Positions 1-8,568 of a DNA stretch of 38,545 nt are shown here, in pieces. Each line of letters opens with the position of its first letter. Position 1 is the first letter of the stretch. The notes under the pieces were generated by a model, which made no database searches, was not told the origin of the DNA, and saw only the letters and a list, made by a program, of their open reading frames with translations. Both the position numbers and the translations under genes were made by a program. The DNA is taken from positions 1-38,545 of the forward strand of contig CAILKE010000035.1 of assembly GCA_903834765.1 (NCBI GenBank), read 5' to 3'. This DNA is from an uncultured Bacteroidota bacterium. Its GTDB lineage: Bacteria; Bacteroidota; Bacteroidia; B-17B0; Aurantibacillaceae.

Positions 1-448
1 ATTATGTATATAGTATATAAGCTGTTAATACTGTGTAAAAATAAGCTTTTGTTTGCTTGATTATATACTTAATTAGAGTCTATTAACATTTTTTGAACTA
101 TATTATTTTTTATAATTACTTGATAGTTAGTAATGTCTATACTAATGAACATAATAGTAAAATACATAAATGGTTGATAATAAAATAGTGAGTAAGCTCA
201 TTTTAGTGTTTATAAAACTGTAGAAGAAAGTTATTAATTATAGAAAGTAAATTTTGTTGTTATAAAAATTAAGATAAGTAAATTAACTATTAACAAAGCC
301 TTAATTAATTACACAAACTTATTAACGCTAAATTTAATTATACACAGTAATTTTGTTAATTAGCATCCTATTTAAAACACTCATTATCAGTACATGTAGT
401 TATGAGTGTTAATTAACGTTGATTACAAACTATTAACAAAACTTTGAT
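1..448. other. AT-rich gene-free region upstream of rpiB
   Basis: I find no plausible gene here. The stretch is very AT-rich (about one fifth G+C in the parts I counted) and full of TTAA and TAAT runs. Visible structure: a hairpin with 9-bp arms at 376-384 and 402-410 (AACACTCAT/ATGAGTGTT), with the palindrome TACATGTA at 391-398 in its loop. There are two matches to the DnaA-box-like pattern TTWTNCACA, at 338-346 (plus strand) and 32-40 (minus strand). The hairpin is not followed by a T-run, so it is not an obvious terminator. The region probably holds the rpiB promoter, but I saw no good TAnnTTTG element. Confidence 0.5.
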
Positions 449-880
449 ATGATAAAAATAGCTATAGGTAGCGACCACGCTGGATTTGAGTTAAAACAAG
501 TATTAATTGAGTATTTAAAAAGTAAACATACTGAAATTATTGATAAAGGTTGTTATAGTTTAGATCGCGCTGATTATGCTGATTATGGACACGCTGTTGC
601 ATTAGCTGTTATAAATAAAGAAGTTGATTTTGGTATATTAATGTGTGGCAGCGGAAATGGTATTAATATGAGCGCTAACAAACATAAAGGTATTAGAGCT
701 GCATTATGCTGGAATGCTGAAATTTCTTCGCTAGCGCGCCAACACAACGATGCTAATGTATTAACTTTGCCTGCAAGGTATATTAACGTTGAAGAAGCTA
801 AAAAATGCATAGACGCCTTTTTAACCGAAACATTTGAAGGTGGCAGACACGCCGATAGAATAAAAAAAATAGATTGTTAG
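449..880 (+). CDS. rpiB: Ribose-5-phosphate isomerase B
   Basis: Cytosolic enzyme interconverting ribose 5-phosphate and ribulose 5-phosphate in the non-oxidative pentose phosphate pathway. The 143-residue length is normal for RpiB/LacAB. The N-terminal phosphate-binding segment has GSDHAGFELK (Asp9, His10). The CGSGNG loop contains the catalytic Cys66, and RQHNDANV supplies the conserved His99. ANKHKGIRAA, between them, is the usual anion-hole region. The start ATG is preceded by an A/T-rich leader as is normal in Bacteroidota, where Shine-Dalgarno sequences are often absent. It stands alone, 87 bp upstream of the phosphate transporter. All key residues are present, so identity is secure. 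Confidence 0.95.
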   Translation: MIKIAIGSDHAGFELKQVLIEYLKSKHTEIIDKGCYSLDRADYADYGHAVALAVINKEVDFGILMCGSGNGINMSANKHKGIRAALCWNAEISSLARQHNDANVLTLPARYINVEEAKKCIDAFLTETFEGGRHADRIKKIDC

Positions 881-967
881 GCGCTGAAAAAATGTTTAAT
901 AATTATTTAAATTAACTTTAAGTTAACACAAGGAACAAGACTTCAACTTATTTTTACAAAAAAAATT

Positions 968-2362
968 ATGGCTACTAGTTTAATTATCTTTTTAGTAATC
1001 TGTTTATTACTAGCATGTACATTTGAATTTGTAAATGGCTTTCATGACACCGCAAATGCTGTAGCAACAGTTATTTATACTAATTCCATGAAACCAACCA
1101 CCGCAGTTGTTTATAGTGGTATTTTAAATTTTGTAGGAGTAATGACCGGCGGAATAGGTGTTGCTATGGGTATAGTTAACTTATTACCAATGGAAGTCCT
1201 TTTAGATAATAATGTACATCATGGTATAGCTATGATTATGGCTTTATTGTTATCATCAATTATTTGGAATTTAGGAACTTGGTGGTTTGGTTTACCTGCA
1301 TCTAGTTCTCATACCTTAATAGGTTCTATATTAGGTATAGGTTTAGCGTTTTACTTTTTACCTGGCGCTGTTGGTGGAAGCGCTGTTAACTGGGATAAAG
1401 CAAAAGAAACAGGTTGGGCTTTATTAATTTCTCCATTTGCCGGCTTTGCTTTAGCTGTTGTTGCTATGTTTATTTTTAAGCGTTTTTTAAAAAACGATAG
1501 TTTTTATAAAGAACCAATTCCGGGAAAAAAACCGCCGATTTGGATTCGATTGTTACTATGGGCAACTTGTGGAATGGTAAGTTTTTTTCATGGACAAAAT
1601 GATGGACAAAAGGGCGTTGGTTTAGTGATGATGATATTAATTGCCATAATGCCAGCTTATTTCTCTATAGATAAAAGCATCAATTTACAAAGTATTAATG
1701 CCAATGTTGTGATAATTGAAAAAATTATTTCGGCAACAGACACATCGGGTTTTGGAAAAGAAGAGTTTAAAAACTATTATAATATAAAAAACCACGCTCA
1801 GCATTTTGCAGAAGCAACTTCAGGCAAAGCTTTTGTGGACGCGGTTGTAACGACTGATAGATTTGAATTACGTAAGGATATTGTTAAAGTTACTAAAGGC
1901 GCAGAAAAATTATTAAAAAGCGAAAACGTTGCTATTTCTAAAGCAGATGCTGCTTCATTAAAAAAAGAAATTGATAGAGCAAAAAAATTAGTTGAGTTTG
2001 CACCGTCTTGGGTAATTATTATGATTTCTATCTGTTTAGGATTAGGTACTATGATTGGTTGGAAAAGAATTGTAAAAACCATAGGAGAAAAAATTGGTAA
2101 ACAGCACATGAGTTATGCGCAAGGAGCTTCGGCTGAAATTGTAGCCGCTATTGGCATTGGCGTTGCTACTGCCTATAAAGCACCGGTAAGCACAACACAC
2201 ATGTTAAGTTCAGGTATTATGGGTAGTATGGTTGCTAAAAAAGGATTAAAGAACTTACAACGCGGCACCATTACTAATATACTATTAGCGTGGGTATTAA
2301 CACTACCAGTTACTATTATCTTATCAGGAGCCTTGTTCTTATTATTTAGAGCAATCTTATAA
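968..2362 (+). CDS. PiT-family inorganic phosphate transporter
   Basis: Integral inner-membrane phosphate permease of the PiT/PHO-4 family (464 residues). The N-terminal signature is GFHDTANAVATVIYTNSM near residues 24-41. The duplicated second signature is the HGQNDGQKGVG stretch near 208, and the C-terminal half has KAPVSTTHMLSSGIMGS near 402-418. Hydrophobic helices flank both halves. A hydrophilic charged loop at about residues 235-340, rich in Lys, Ala and Asp, separates the two repeats, as in many Bacteroidota PiT proteins. It probably co-transports metal-phosphate with protons, as known for Pit proteins; the sequence does not show the coupling ion. A perfect palindromic terminator follows the stop. 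Confidence 0.93.
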   Translation: MATSLIIFLVICLLLACTFEFVNGFHDTANAVATVIYTNSMKPTTAVVYSGILNFVGVMTGGIGVAMGIVNLLPMEVLLDNNVHHGIAMIMALLLSSIIWNLGTWWFGLPASSSHTLIGSILGIGLAFYFLPGAVGGSAVNWDKAKETGWALLISPFAGFALAVVAMFIFKRFLKNDSFYKEPIPGKKPPIWIRLLLWATCGMVSFFHGQNDGQKGVGLVMMILIAIMPAYFSIDKSINLQSINANVVIIEKIISATDTSGFGKEEFKNYYNIKNHAQHFAEATSGKAFVDAVVTTDRFELRKDIVKVTKGAEKLLKSENVAISKADAASLKKEIDRAKKLVEFAPSWVIIMISICLGLGTMIGWKRIVKTIGEKIGKQHMSYAQGASAEIVAAIGIGVATAYKAPVSTTHMLSSGIMGSMVAKKGLKNLQRGTITNILLAWVLTLPVTIILSGALFLLFRAIL

Positions 2363-2386
2363 AGAAAAAACCTTTATTAATCATTT

Positions 2387-2416
2387 AAAATCCCAACAAA
2401 TTTGTTGGGATTTTTT
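2387..2416 (+). terminator. Intrinsic terminator after the phosphate transporter
   Basis: A perfect inverted repeat AAAATCCCAACAAA/TTTGTTGGGATTTT at 2387-2414 runs directly into more T residues, 24 bases after the transporter stop. The symmetric A and T tracts could let it work in both directions. Confidence 0.9.
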
Positions 2417-2455
2417 GCTTTAAAAAAAGACCGCTATAATTCAATAAATTGCTTG

Positions 2456-2484
2456 TTTGAAAATATTAAATAATAATACCTTTG
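2456..2484 (+). promoter_or_regulatory. Bacteroidota-type promoter for the P-loop kinase gene
   Basis: TTTG at 2456-2459, a 17-base spacer, then TACCTTTG at 2477-2484 matches the Bacteroidota primary sigma consensus TTTG-N17-23-TAnnTTTG. Transcription would begin near 2491, only a few bases before the ATG at 2498, so the leader is very short. Confidence 0.75.
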
Positions 2485-2497
2485 TTTAAAGTAACTC

Positions 2498-2911
2498 ATG
2501 CATACATCTAAAAACCTTATACTCTTGCGCGGATTACCAGGCTCCGGAAAATCCACATTAGCAAGGGTTTTGAGCGAAAACGGAAAACATCCCGTTTTTT
2601 CTGTAGATGATTATTTTACAAATACCCAAACAGGCAAATATGCTTTTGATTTTAAAAACAATCATTTAGCCTACAAACTTTGTGAAGAAAATACCAAGCA
2701 GAGTATGATAAATAACGCATCGAAAATTTTTATTCATAATACGTTTACGATAGATTGGGAATTGGAACCGTATTTTAAATTAGCTGCGAAATATGATTAT
2801 ACATTATTTGTGGTTACAGTTGAAAACTACCATCAATCGGGCAACATACATGATGTGACTAACGAGCAGTTACAAAAAATGGCAGAGAAATATAAAGTAA
2901 AATTGCTTTAG
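2498..2911 (+). CDS. Small AAA/P-loop kinase-like ATP-binding protein (N4BP2/polynucleotide-kinase-like)
   Basis: A 137-residue P-loop protein. The Walker A motif RGLPGSGKST lies at residues 11-20, and DDYF follows near residues 37-40, as in AAA_33 / NEDD4-binding-protein-2-like zeta-toxin and polynucleotide-kinase relatives. The HNTF segment near 86 and the strand VVTVENY near 108 fit the same fold. Substrate unknown; these small single-domain members are commonly annotated only as ATP-binding. It has its own promoter. Its stop codon overlaps the convergent O-antigen-ligase-like gene by 4 bases (2908-2911), so the two 3' ends are interlocked with no terminator between them. Confidence 0.8.
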   Translation: MHTSKNLILLRGLPGSGKSTLARVLSENGKHPVFSVDDYFTNTQTGKYAFDFKNNHLAYKLCEENTKQSMINNASKIFIHNTFTIDWELEPYFKLAAKYDYTLFVVTVENYHQSGNIHDVTNEQLQKMAEKYKVKLL

Positions 2912-4491
2912 TTATTTTCAGCGACCCTTCCAGGATAGTTATTAAAAGACGCTAGCCATAAAAACAGTGTTTGGAAAAAGATAAAAAATGTCACGCCCGA
3001 CTGCGTTTCAAGCGTATCTTCTGTTAAAAAAGAAAGTAAGGCGATAAAAAAGAAAGCCAAATATAAAGGGTGTAATTGTCTTTTTAATACAATTGCCGGA
3101 TAACACAAATAAAATAAAAAGAAAAGGAGTCCCAGTATGCCAAACGCTACAGTAATTGCTAAATACTGATTGTGGCACCTTAGCCACCAAGTTCTATCTA
3201 ATTTAGTGTGTGTTTCGGTATACGTTTCATTAAAAGAATCTTGTATATCGCCATTACCAACTCCAAAAACAGGGTGTTGTTTTATAATATAAATGGCCGT
3301 TTTCCAAAACTCTAAACGCATAGTAAGTGTATGACCAGATGGGTTTTCGCCACGCTTGTATTTGGTGTATTCCCAAACCAATTCTCGCCAGCGCGCAATG
3401 AGTCCGGAGTGTGACGTGTATTTATAATTTGTAAAACCGTGTTCAATGTTTGATATATCGTCAAGCGCTAACTTTCCGATACCTACGGAATCTTTTGTTA
3501 AGCCCTTGCTTGCTAAATACCGTAAAATCGTATAACGCACGTTATTACCCTTTACATCAGCACTATTATATGGAAGGTTGCTTTTTAAATTCCATTCTTT
3601 ATTTAACTCATCATCGTTGATATTAATCGTAATTAAATTTCCGTTTTCAGCTAATTGAAAAATTGTGTCTTGTAAATAAGGCCTGCCATTAAAGGTTTTA
3701 AAAAGTATTTTATTGTTAGGATTATTTGTTGAAACATCAAACAGGTTAAAGCTTTCGGAAACCTTTGTAAATAATAAACCTATTAAAAACTAGCTGCTTG
3801 CAAAAATCATCAACACAAAGCGCTTATTAAGCTTTAGTAGAATTAATTTTATTAATAATAGAAAACCAACTACGAGCAAACAGACAAAGCCAGTTGCCAA
3901 TTCAAGCTTATATAAAAAGAAAAAAAGCCAGCACGTAAATAGGCTATAGGCTAATTTATAATACCATTTTGGTTCTTTATAAAGGAAATAAATTAGCCCA
4001 ATAATTGCAAAAGCTATAAATAAAGAAAACCGAATATGTGACATAAACACAGAGGCTTGTCGCGCATCTATCACTGTTTTTGGCGTGAAACCCGCGTAAA
4101 CTAAAAAACAATACACAGAACTAACTACTACACTTAAAAAGAAAAAATGAAATAATAATTTTAATTCTTTTTGAGTGAGGGGAACTGTGCTAAAAAACAA
4201 AATAGGCAATACTAGTAATGGCGCCTTGTTTCGTAAATCATCTAAGCCCCTTGTTATATTGGACGTGTAAAGCATACCAATAATATGAAGTGCGAAAAAA
4301 GAAATTAAAATCCAGAAAAAAGGATTTGGTTTTAACCGTAGCCATTTAAGACGAAAATCTTTTTCTAACAACCAGTTAACCGCAATAATGATTTGCGGAA
4401 TGCTTGTTGGGACGGTTCCAAACATCATACCAGAGGCCAAGCCTATAATACCAAATAAAAATATATAACGATGCCAAATTGCGGGAAACAC
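2908..4491 (-). pseudogene. O-antigen ligase-like membrane protein, interrupted by an in-frame TAG
   Basis: One reading frame of 528 codons runs from a GTG at 4491 to the stop at 2908-2910. It is broken only by TAG at 3790-3792; codons on both sides stay in the same frame, with no other stop in the 249 bases that link the two halves. The N-terminal 233 residues hold about seven hydrophobic helices and end inside one (RFVLMIFASS, stop, FLIGLLF). The C-terminal part has features of the Wzy_C/O-antigen ligase family: a long periplasmic loop, then GVGNG, HNQYL and more helices. The family joins polysaccharide to lipid A core or to proteins. The interruption could be a real nonsense mutation, a sequencing error or readthrough. 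Neither fragment alone should be functional, since the TAG falls in a membrane helix and separates the catalytic loop from the N-terminal helices. Confidence 0.8.
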
Positions 4492-4642
4492 GTTTCTAAA
4501 TTAACTTTTTAATTAACGCAAAAAATCAGGATATATTGCCGAATAATTCTTTGTATAAAAAAATGTCATAACTGATAGAGTTGAGAATTAAATGAGCTGT
4601 TTTTTTAAGCATTTAATCATCTTAAAACTATTTTCTTTCTGT

Positions 4643-4673
4643 TTTGTTGATTAAGGCATAATTCGTAATATTG
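4643..4673 (+). promoter_or_regulatory. Possible promoter for the glutaryl-CoA dehydrogenase gene
   Basis: TTTG at 4643-4646, a 19-base spacer and TAATATTG at 4666-4673 match the Bacteroidota consensus with one mismatch in the -7 box. A start near 4680 would exclude the in-frame TTG at 4671 and favours the ATG at 4695. Confidence 0.45.
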
Positions 4674-4694
4674 CACACCTTAAAACACACAACT

Positions 4695-5879
4695 ATGGCA
4701 ACAGATAACTTTCAAGCACACGATTATTATTTAATGGATGAATTGTTAACCGACGAACATAAATTGATTCGCGAAACAACTCGTGCTTGGGTAAAAAAAG
4801 AAGTAACACCAATTGTAGAAGAAGCTTGTCAAACAACAACGTTTCCAAAACAATGGATTAAAGGCTTAGCCGAAGTAGGCGCTTTTGGCCCTTATATTCC
4901 TGCAGAATATGGAGGAGCAGGTTTAGATCAAATTTCTTACGGACTAATTATGCAAGAATTAGAGCGAGGAGATAGCGGTTTGCGCTCAACAGCTTCTGTT
5001 CAAAGCTCATTAGTGATGTATCCTATTTATACTTATGGAAGCGAAGAGCAACGCAAAAAATATTTACCAAAATTAGCCGCAGGCGATATAATGGGCTGTT
5101 TTGGTTTAACAGAACCAGATCACGGAAGTAACCCTAACGGGATGCTTACAAATTTTAAAGATGCTGGCGATGGGAAAAATGTAATTTTAAATGGAGCAAA
5201 AATGTGGATTAGTAATTCGCCTTTTGCTGATATCGCTGTTGTTTGGGCAAAAGACGAAACTGGTGAAATACGAGGTATTATTGTTGAACGTGGCATGGCA
5301 GGTTTTACAACACCTGAAACACATGGCAAATGGAGTTTACGTGCATCTGCTACTGGCGAATTAGTTTTTGCTAATGTATTAGTTCCTAAAGAAAATATTT
5401 TACCAAATGTAAAAGGTTTAAAAGGCCCGTTGGGCTGTTTAAACTCTGCTCGTTTTGGGATAGCTTGGGGCGTAATTGGCGCAGCGATGGATTGTTATGA
5501 TAGCGCTTTACGTTATAGTAAAGAGCGTATTCAATTTGGAAAACCTATTGGCGCTTTTCAATTAACACAAAAGAAATTAGCTGAGATGATAACTGAAATT
5601 ACCAAGGCACAATTATTAACTTGGCGCTTAGGTGTATTAAAGAATGAAAACCGCGCAACGCCTGCTCAAATTAGTATGTCTAAACGTAATAATTGTAATA
5701 TGGCAATAACCATTGCGCGCGAAGCTCGTCAAATACACGGCGGAATGGGAATTACAGGAGAATATCCAATTATGCGCCACATGATGAATTTAGAATCAGT
5801 AATCACATACGAAGGAACACATGATATCCATTTACTAATAACAGGAATGGATATTACAGGATTTAATGCGTTCTCATAA
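4695..5879 (+). CDS. gcdH: Glutaryl-CoA dehydrogenase (acyl-CoA dehydrogenase family)
   Basis: FAD-dependent mitochondrial-GCDH-like enzyme, 394 residues from the ATG at 4695. It would oxidise and decarboxylate glutaryl-CoA to crotonyl-CoA in lysine/tryptophan breakdown. The sequence follows human GCDH closely along its length: SVQSSLVM, YGSEEQRKKYLPKLA, CFGLTEPDHGSNP (FAD/substrate loop), the WISNSPFADI strand, LRASATGE, GCLNSARFGIAWGV, QFGKPIGAFQL, and the C-terminal YEGTHDIH with catalytic Glu373. An upstream in-frame TTG at 4671 is less likely because a candidate promoter overlaps it. It is monocistronic, with a strong hairpin terminator 22 bases downstream. Family is certain; glutaryl specificity rests on the GCDH-like motifs. 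Confidence 0.92.
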   Translation: MATDNFQAHDYYLMDELLTDEHKLIRETTRAWVKKEVTPIVEEACQTTTFPKQWIKGLAEVGAFGPYIPAEYGGAGLDQISYGLIMQELERGDSGLRSTASVQSSLVMYPIYTYGSEEQRKKYLPKLAAGDIMGCFGLTEPDHGSNPNGMLTNFKDAGDGKNVILNGAKMWISNSPFADIAVVWAKDETGEIRGIIVERGMAGFTTPETHGKWSLRASATGELVFANVLVPKENILPNVKGLKGPLGCLNSARFGIAWGVIGAAMDCYDSALRYSKERIQFGKPIGAFQLTQKKLAEMITEITKAQLLTWRLGVLKNENRATPAQISMSKRNNCNMAITIAREARQIHGGMGITGEYPIMRHMMNLESVITYEGTHDIHLLITGMDITGFNAFS

Positions 5880-5900
5880 AATATAAAATTTAGTTATTTA

Positions 5901-5932
5901 AAAACCCACGCAAATAGTTGCGTGGGTTTTTT
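5901..5932 (+). terminator. Intrinsic terminator after gcdH
   Basis: A perfect 13-bp stem, AAAACCCACGCAA (5901-5913) with TTGCGTGGGTTTT (5918-5930), a 4-base loop and a T-run. The A-run on the 5' side makes it potentially bidirectional. Confidence 0.92.
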
Positions 5933-6031
5933 GGTATAAATAAAAAAATTTAAAAGCCAATAAACCAATTAGCTTTTACCGTTTAGAGATACAGCTACTA
6001 AGATATATGGCTCTCTGTCTTATATAAATAA

Positions 6032-6066
6032 AAAACCCCGTTAAGCGATTTTCTTAACGGGGTTTT
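6032..6066 (-). terminator. Intrinsic terminator after the lipoprotein gene
   Basis: A 14-bp perfect stem, AAAACCCCGTTAAG (6032-6045) with CTTAACGGGGTTTT (6053-6066) and a 7-base loop. It lies 18 bases past the stop of the minus-strand lipoprotein gene, which it most likely ends. It reads equally well in the plus direction. Confidence 0.9.
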
Positions 6067-6083
6067 AAAATCATCATAATTAA

Positions 6084-7055
6084 TTAGTAATAAACTATCA
6101 CTTTATTTTGAGAAGCGGTTCCTACAGTCCAAGTTAATTTCCAACCATAGGCACATTGGTTAGATCCAACAGAGATAGGCGTTCCTGCAGAATTTACACC
6201 AAATAAACAATTTAAATTAAAACTTTTGCTAGCCACCTTAATGTCTAATTCACCAGCAAGTGGAGCTCCCCAGCCACAGGTTGTGTTCCAAAGAATAGGA
6301 GTTATTACCTGGCTTGTAAACGCATCGCCATCGCGAGTTGTTCCATAATTTTCTAAATTATTAAGACCACCAGATGACCCGACTCCTTCGCCACTACAGC
6401 TTAACACACTTGTAGCGCTTGCCCATGTGTAAGTGAATTTGCGATTGATATTATATATTGCAGTTGCCGTTCCATTAAATTTAACATTTAAATTAGTGCC
6501 TGTTACAGAGCTTACTAAATTTGGTTGAAGATTTAAGATCAGATCAACCCAGGTGCCACCGCTAATGTTGGTAAGCATTTGTGTTCCGTTTAATTCAATG
6601 CTTTGTCCATCAGAAGCGCGCGTAATTTTATAAGCCATATAATCTACCTGTAAAACACAACCTGCGTTTTTCCAACGAGCACCTGAAGCGTAATTAAGAA
6701 TGGTTAATTTGATAGAGCCTTCGCGTTTGCGATTGTTGCAAACGGTTCCATTGTAATTTAATTTAATAGTACCGGTATAAGAACCAACGGTATCAATTGT
6801 TAAACCGCAAATCGTTGTTGCTACTTTGTTTGATGATGATAAACGCCCATGCATTAATGGATAATCACTTAGTGTTTGGTTTACATCATTGATAGATGCA
6901 TCATTTTCGCTGATGGCTTGACGAGAGTCTGAAGAAGCCTGTCCGCTTTCATCAGTAGGTGTTGTAGCAGGATCATTTTTCTTACAGCTAGAGAAGGCCA
7001 ACAAAGTGCTAACAAAAATAATTGCTGCGTGATGTAATAATTTCTTAGATGTCAT
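6084..7055 (-). CDS. Uncharacterised outer-membrane-type lipoprotein
   Basis: A 323-residue exported protein of unknown function. The N-terminus has positive residues (TSKK), a hydrophobic segment and a lipobox ending LAFSSC, so Cys24 would be lipidated. A linker rich in Thr, Ser and Asp follows, then a Gly/Thr/Asn-rich body with many short beta-strand-like stretches and scattered cysteines, which looks like a secreted beta-sandwich. I do not recognise a family. The ATG at 7055 is chosen over the upstream TTG at 7082 because a good -7 element (7080-7087) overlaps the latter. It is a single gene, divergent from hemA and closed by a strong terminator. Confidence 0.75.
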   Translation of the reverse strand: MTSKKLLHHAAIIFVSTLLAFSSCKKNDPATTPTDESGQASSDSRQAISENDASINDVNQTLSDYPLMHGRLSSSNKVATTICGLTIDTVGSYTGTIKLNYNGTVCNNRKREGSIKLTILNYASGARWKNAGCVLQVDYMAYKITRASDGQSIELNGTQMLTNISGGTWVDLILNLQPNLVSSVTGTNLNVKFNGTATAIYNINRKFTYTWASATSVLSCSGEGVGSSGGLNNLENYGTTRDGDAFTSQVITPILWNTTCGWGAPLAGELDIKVASKSFNLNCLFGVNSAGTPISVGSNQCAYGWKLTWTVGTASQNKVIVYY

Positions 7056-7079
7056 TTTAAATAATTTTTTGTTTATACC

Positions 7080-7110
7080 CAAAGATATAAAAAGAATAAT
7101 ATAAATGCAA
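7080..7110 (-). promoter_or_regulatory. Bacteroidota-type promoter for the lipoprotein gene
   Basis: Read on the minus strand, TATCTTTG (7087-7080) is an exact TAnnTTTG -7 box, with TTG at 7110-7108 separated from it by 20 bases. Transcription would start near 7073 and give a leader of about 18 bases before the ATG at 7055. Confidence 0.65.
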
Positions 7111-7201
7111 TTTTTTCTTTAAAAATTAATAAACCAGTTATTGCTTTATTTAGACTTAATTTAAATATAAAGCTATGACACTTTAATGACAATCAAAACC
7201 T

Positions 7202-8458
7202 TTGATTTTCCGAAATTTACCAAGCATTTTGAACGCATTTAAAATCATAGCAATTACACACAAGAATGCTCCTTTGGAGTTGATTGGGTTATTGCATTTG
7301 GATGAAGCGCATCAACACGATTATTTAACAGCAGTTAAGCTTAAAATGGAACTTAACGAGTTAATGTTTTTAAGCACGTGTAACCGTGTGGAATTTGTTG
7401 TTAAAGCAGATAGGGAGGTTAACACTTTATTTTTGCAAGAGCTTTTTGCGATTATTAATTCCCGAATAACAGCCGAGCAAATAAATGCATTGATTGATGC
7501 GGTAGTTATATATGAGCACGAAGACGCATTGACCCATTTGTTTGAAGTGTCGTCTTCTCTAGATTCTTTGGTGGTTGGCGAAAGAGAAATTATTACACAA
7601 GTTCGAAAATCGTATGAGTTTTGTAATTTATTGGGTTTAACGGGCGACACTATTCGTTTAGCCATTAAACAAACTATCGAAACTGCAAAACAAGTGTATA
7701 CTGATACAGATATTGCCAAAAACCCTGTTTCTATAGTCTCTTTAGCATATCGACAATTAAGAAGCTTAGGAATTAAAAATAATGCTCGTATTGTTTTTAT
7801 TGGCGCCGGAGAAACAAATACTAACATGGCAAAGTATTTAAAAAAACATCAGTATGCCAATTTCACCGTGTTTAATAGATCTTTGCCCAATGCGCAAAAA
7901 CTAGCTAATGAACTTAAAGGACAAGCTTTCGATTTAACGCAATTAAAAAATTTTAAAGAGGGCTTTGATGTGCTTATTTCTTGTACTTCATCTGAAACAC
8001 CCATTGTTACAGATGAAATCTATAAACAACTTATTGGCAATGATTATTCTAAAAAAGTAATTATAGATTTAGCTTTACCTTCAGACATTGATAAACAAGT
8101 GGTTTTAAATAATGAATTATTTTATATAGATATTGAATCTTTGAAAAAACAAGCCGCTGAAAATTTATTGAAACGTGAAAAAGAAATTGGAGTATGTAAA
8201 ACAATTATTGCCAGTAAAGTAGAAGAGTTTAAAACGCTTTATCAAGAACGTAAAATAGAATTAGCATTTGGCGAAATCCCTAAACAAATCAAGTATATTA
8301 AAGAAACGGCTCTAAACGAGGTATTTTCTAAAGATATGGCAAACATGGATGCTCAGAGCAAAGAGGTTTTAGAAAAAGTGTTATTGTATATGGAAAAAAA
8401 ATATAATGCGTTAGCAATAAAAACTGCTAAAAAAGTTTTTTTAGAAGAAGGCATTTAA
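7202..8458 (+). CDS. hemA: Glutamyl-tRNA reductase
   Basis: First committed enzyme of C5-pathway haem synthesis: NADPH-dependent reduction of glutamyl-tRNA to glutamate-1-semialdehyde. Motifs in order: ITHKNAPLE, the catalytic-Cys motif STCNRVEF (Cys60 in this numbering), SSLDSLVVGEREI and QVRKSYE, then the nucleotide-binding IGAGETNTNMAKYL near 200-213, and the C-terminal helical dimerisation domain. The start is uncertain. No ATG lies in frame before the conserved region; TTG codons at 7202 and 7229 are both possible, and the second gives a length (409) closer to the family norm. It is the first gene of a haem cluster with hemCD and hemB downstream. Confidence 0.93.
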   Translation: MIFRNLPSILNAFKIIAITHKNAPLELIGLLHLDEAHQHDYLTAVKLKMELNELMFLSTCNRVEFVVKADREVNTLFLQELFAIINSRITAEQINALIDAVVIYEHEDALTHLFEVSSSLDSLVVGEREIITQVRKSYEFCNLLGLTGDTIRLAIKQTIETAKQVYTDTDIAKNPVSIVSLAYRQLRSLGIKNNARIVFIGAGETNTNMAKYLKKHQYANFTVFNRSLPNAQKLANELKGQAFDLTQLKNFKEGFDVLISCTSSETPIVTDEIYKQLIGNDYSKKVIIDLALPSDIDKQVVLNNELFYIDIESLKKQAAENLLKREKEIGVCKTIIASKVEEFKTLYQERKIELAFGEIPKQIKYIKETALNEVFSKDMANMDAQSKEVLEKVLLYMEKKYNALAIKTAKKVFLEEGI

Positions 8459-8507
8459 TTTATTTACTGTTTCCAAAAATAATTATTAGTATGATTAAAA
8501 AAATCCA

Positions 8508-8526
8508 GCCTTCGTTCGAACTGACA
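8508..8526. repeat. Remnant of the dispersed GTTCGA-type repeat
   Basis: The segment GCCTTCGTTCGAACTGACA, between hemA and hemCD, is close to the reverse complement of the CAGTTCGAGCGAAGTCGAG unit repeated at 28024-28173. It looks like a fragment of the same dispersed intergenic repeat, inverted here. Weak because it is short. Confidence 0.35.
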
Positions 8527-8568
8527 AAAAATAACTTATCTTGTAGCCTTTAAATTTATTACTAAACT

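Noticed and set aside
2908-3540. Separate small membrane protein starting at GTG 3540
   Set aside because: The same frame is open upstream to TAG 3790-3792, and the two parts together match one O-antigen-ligase-like protein.
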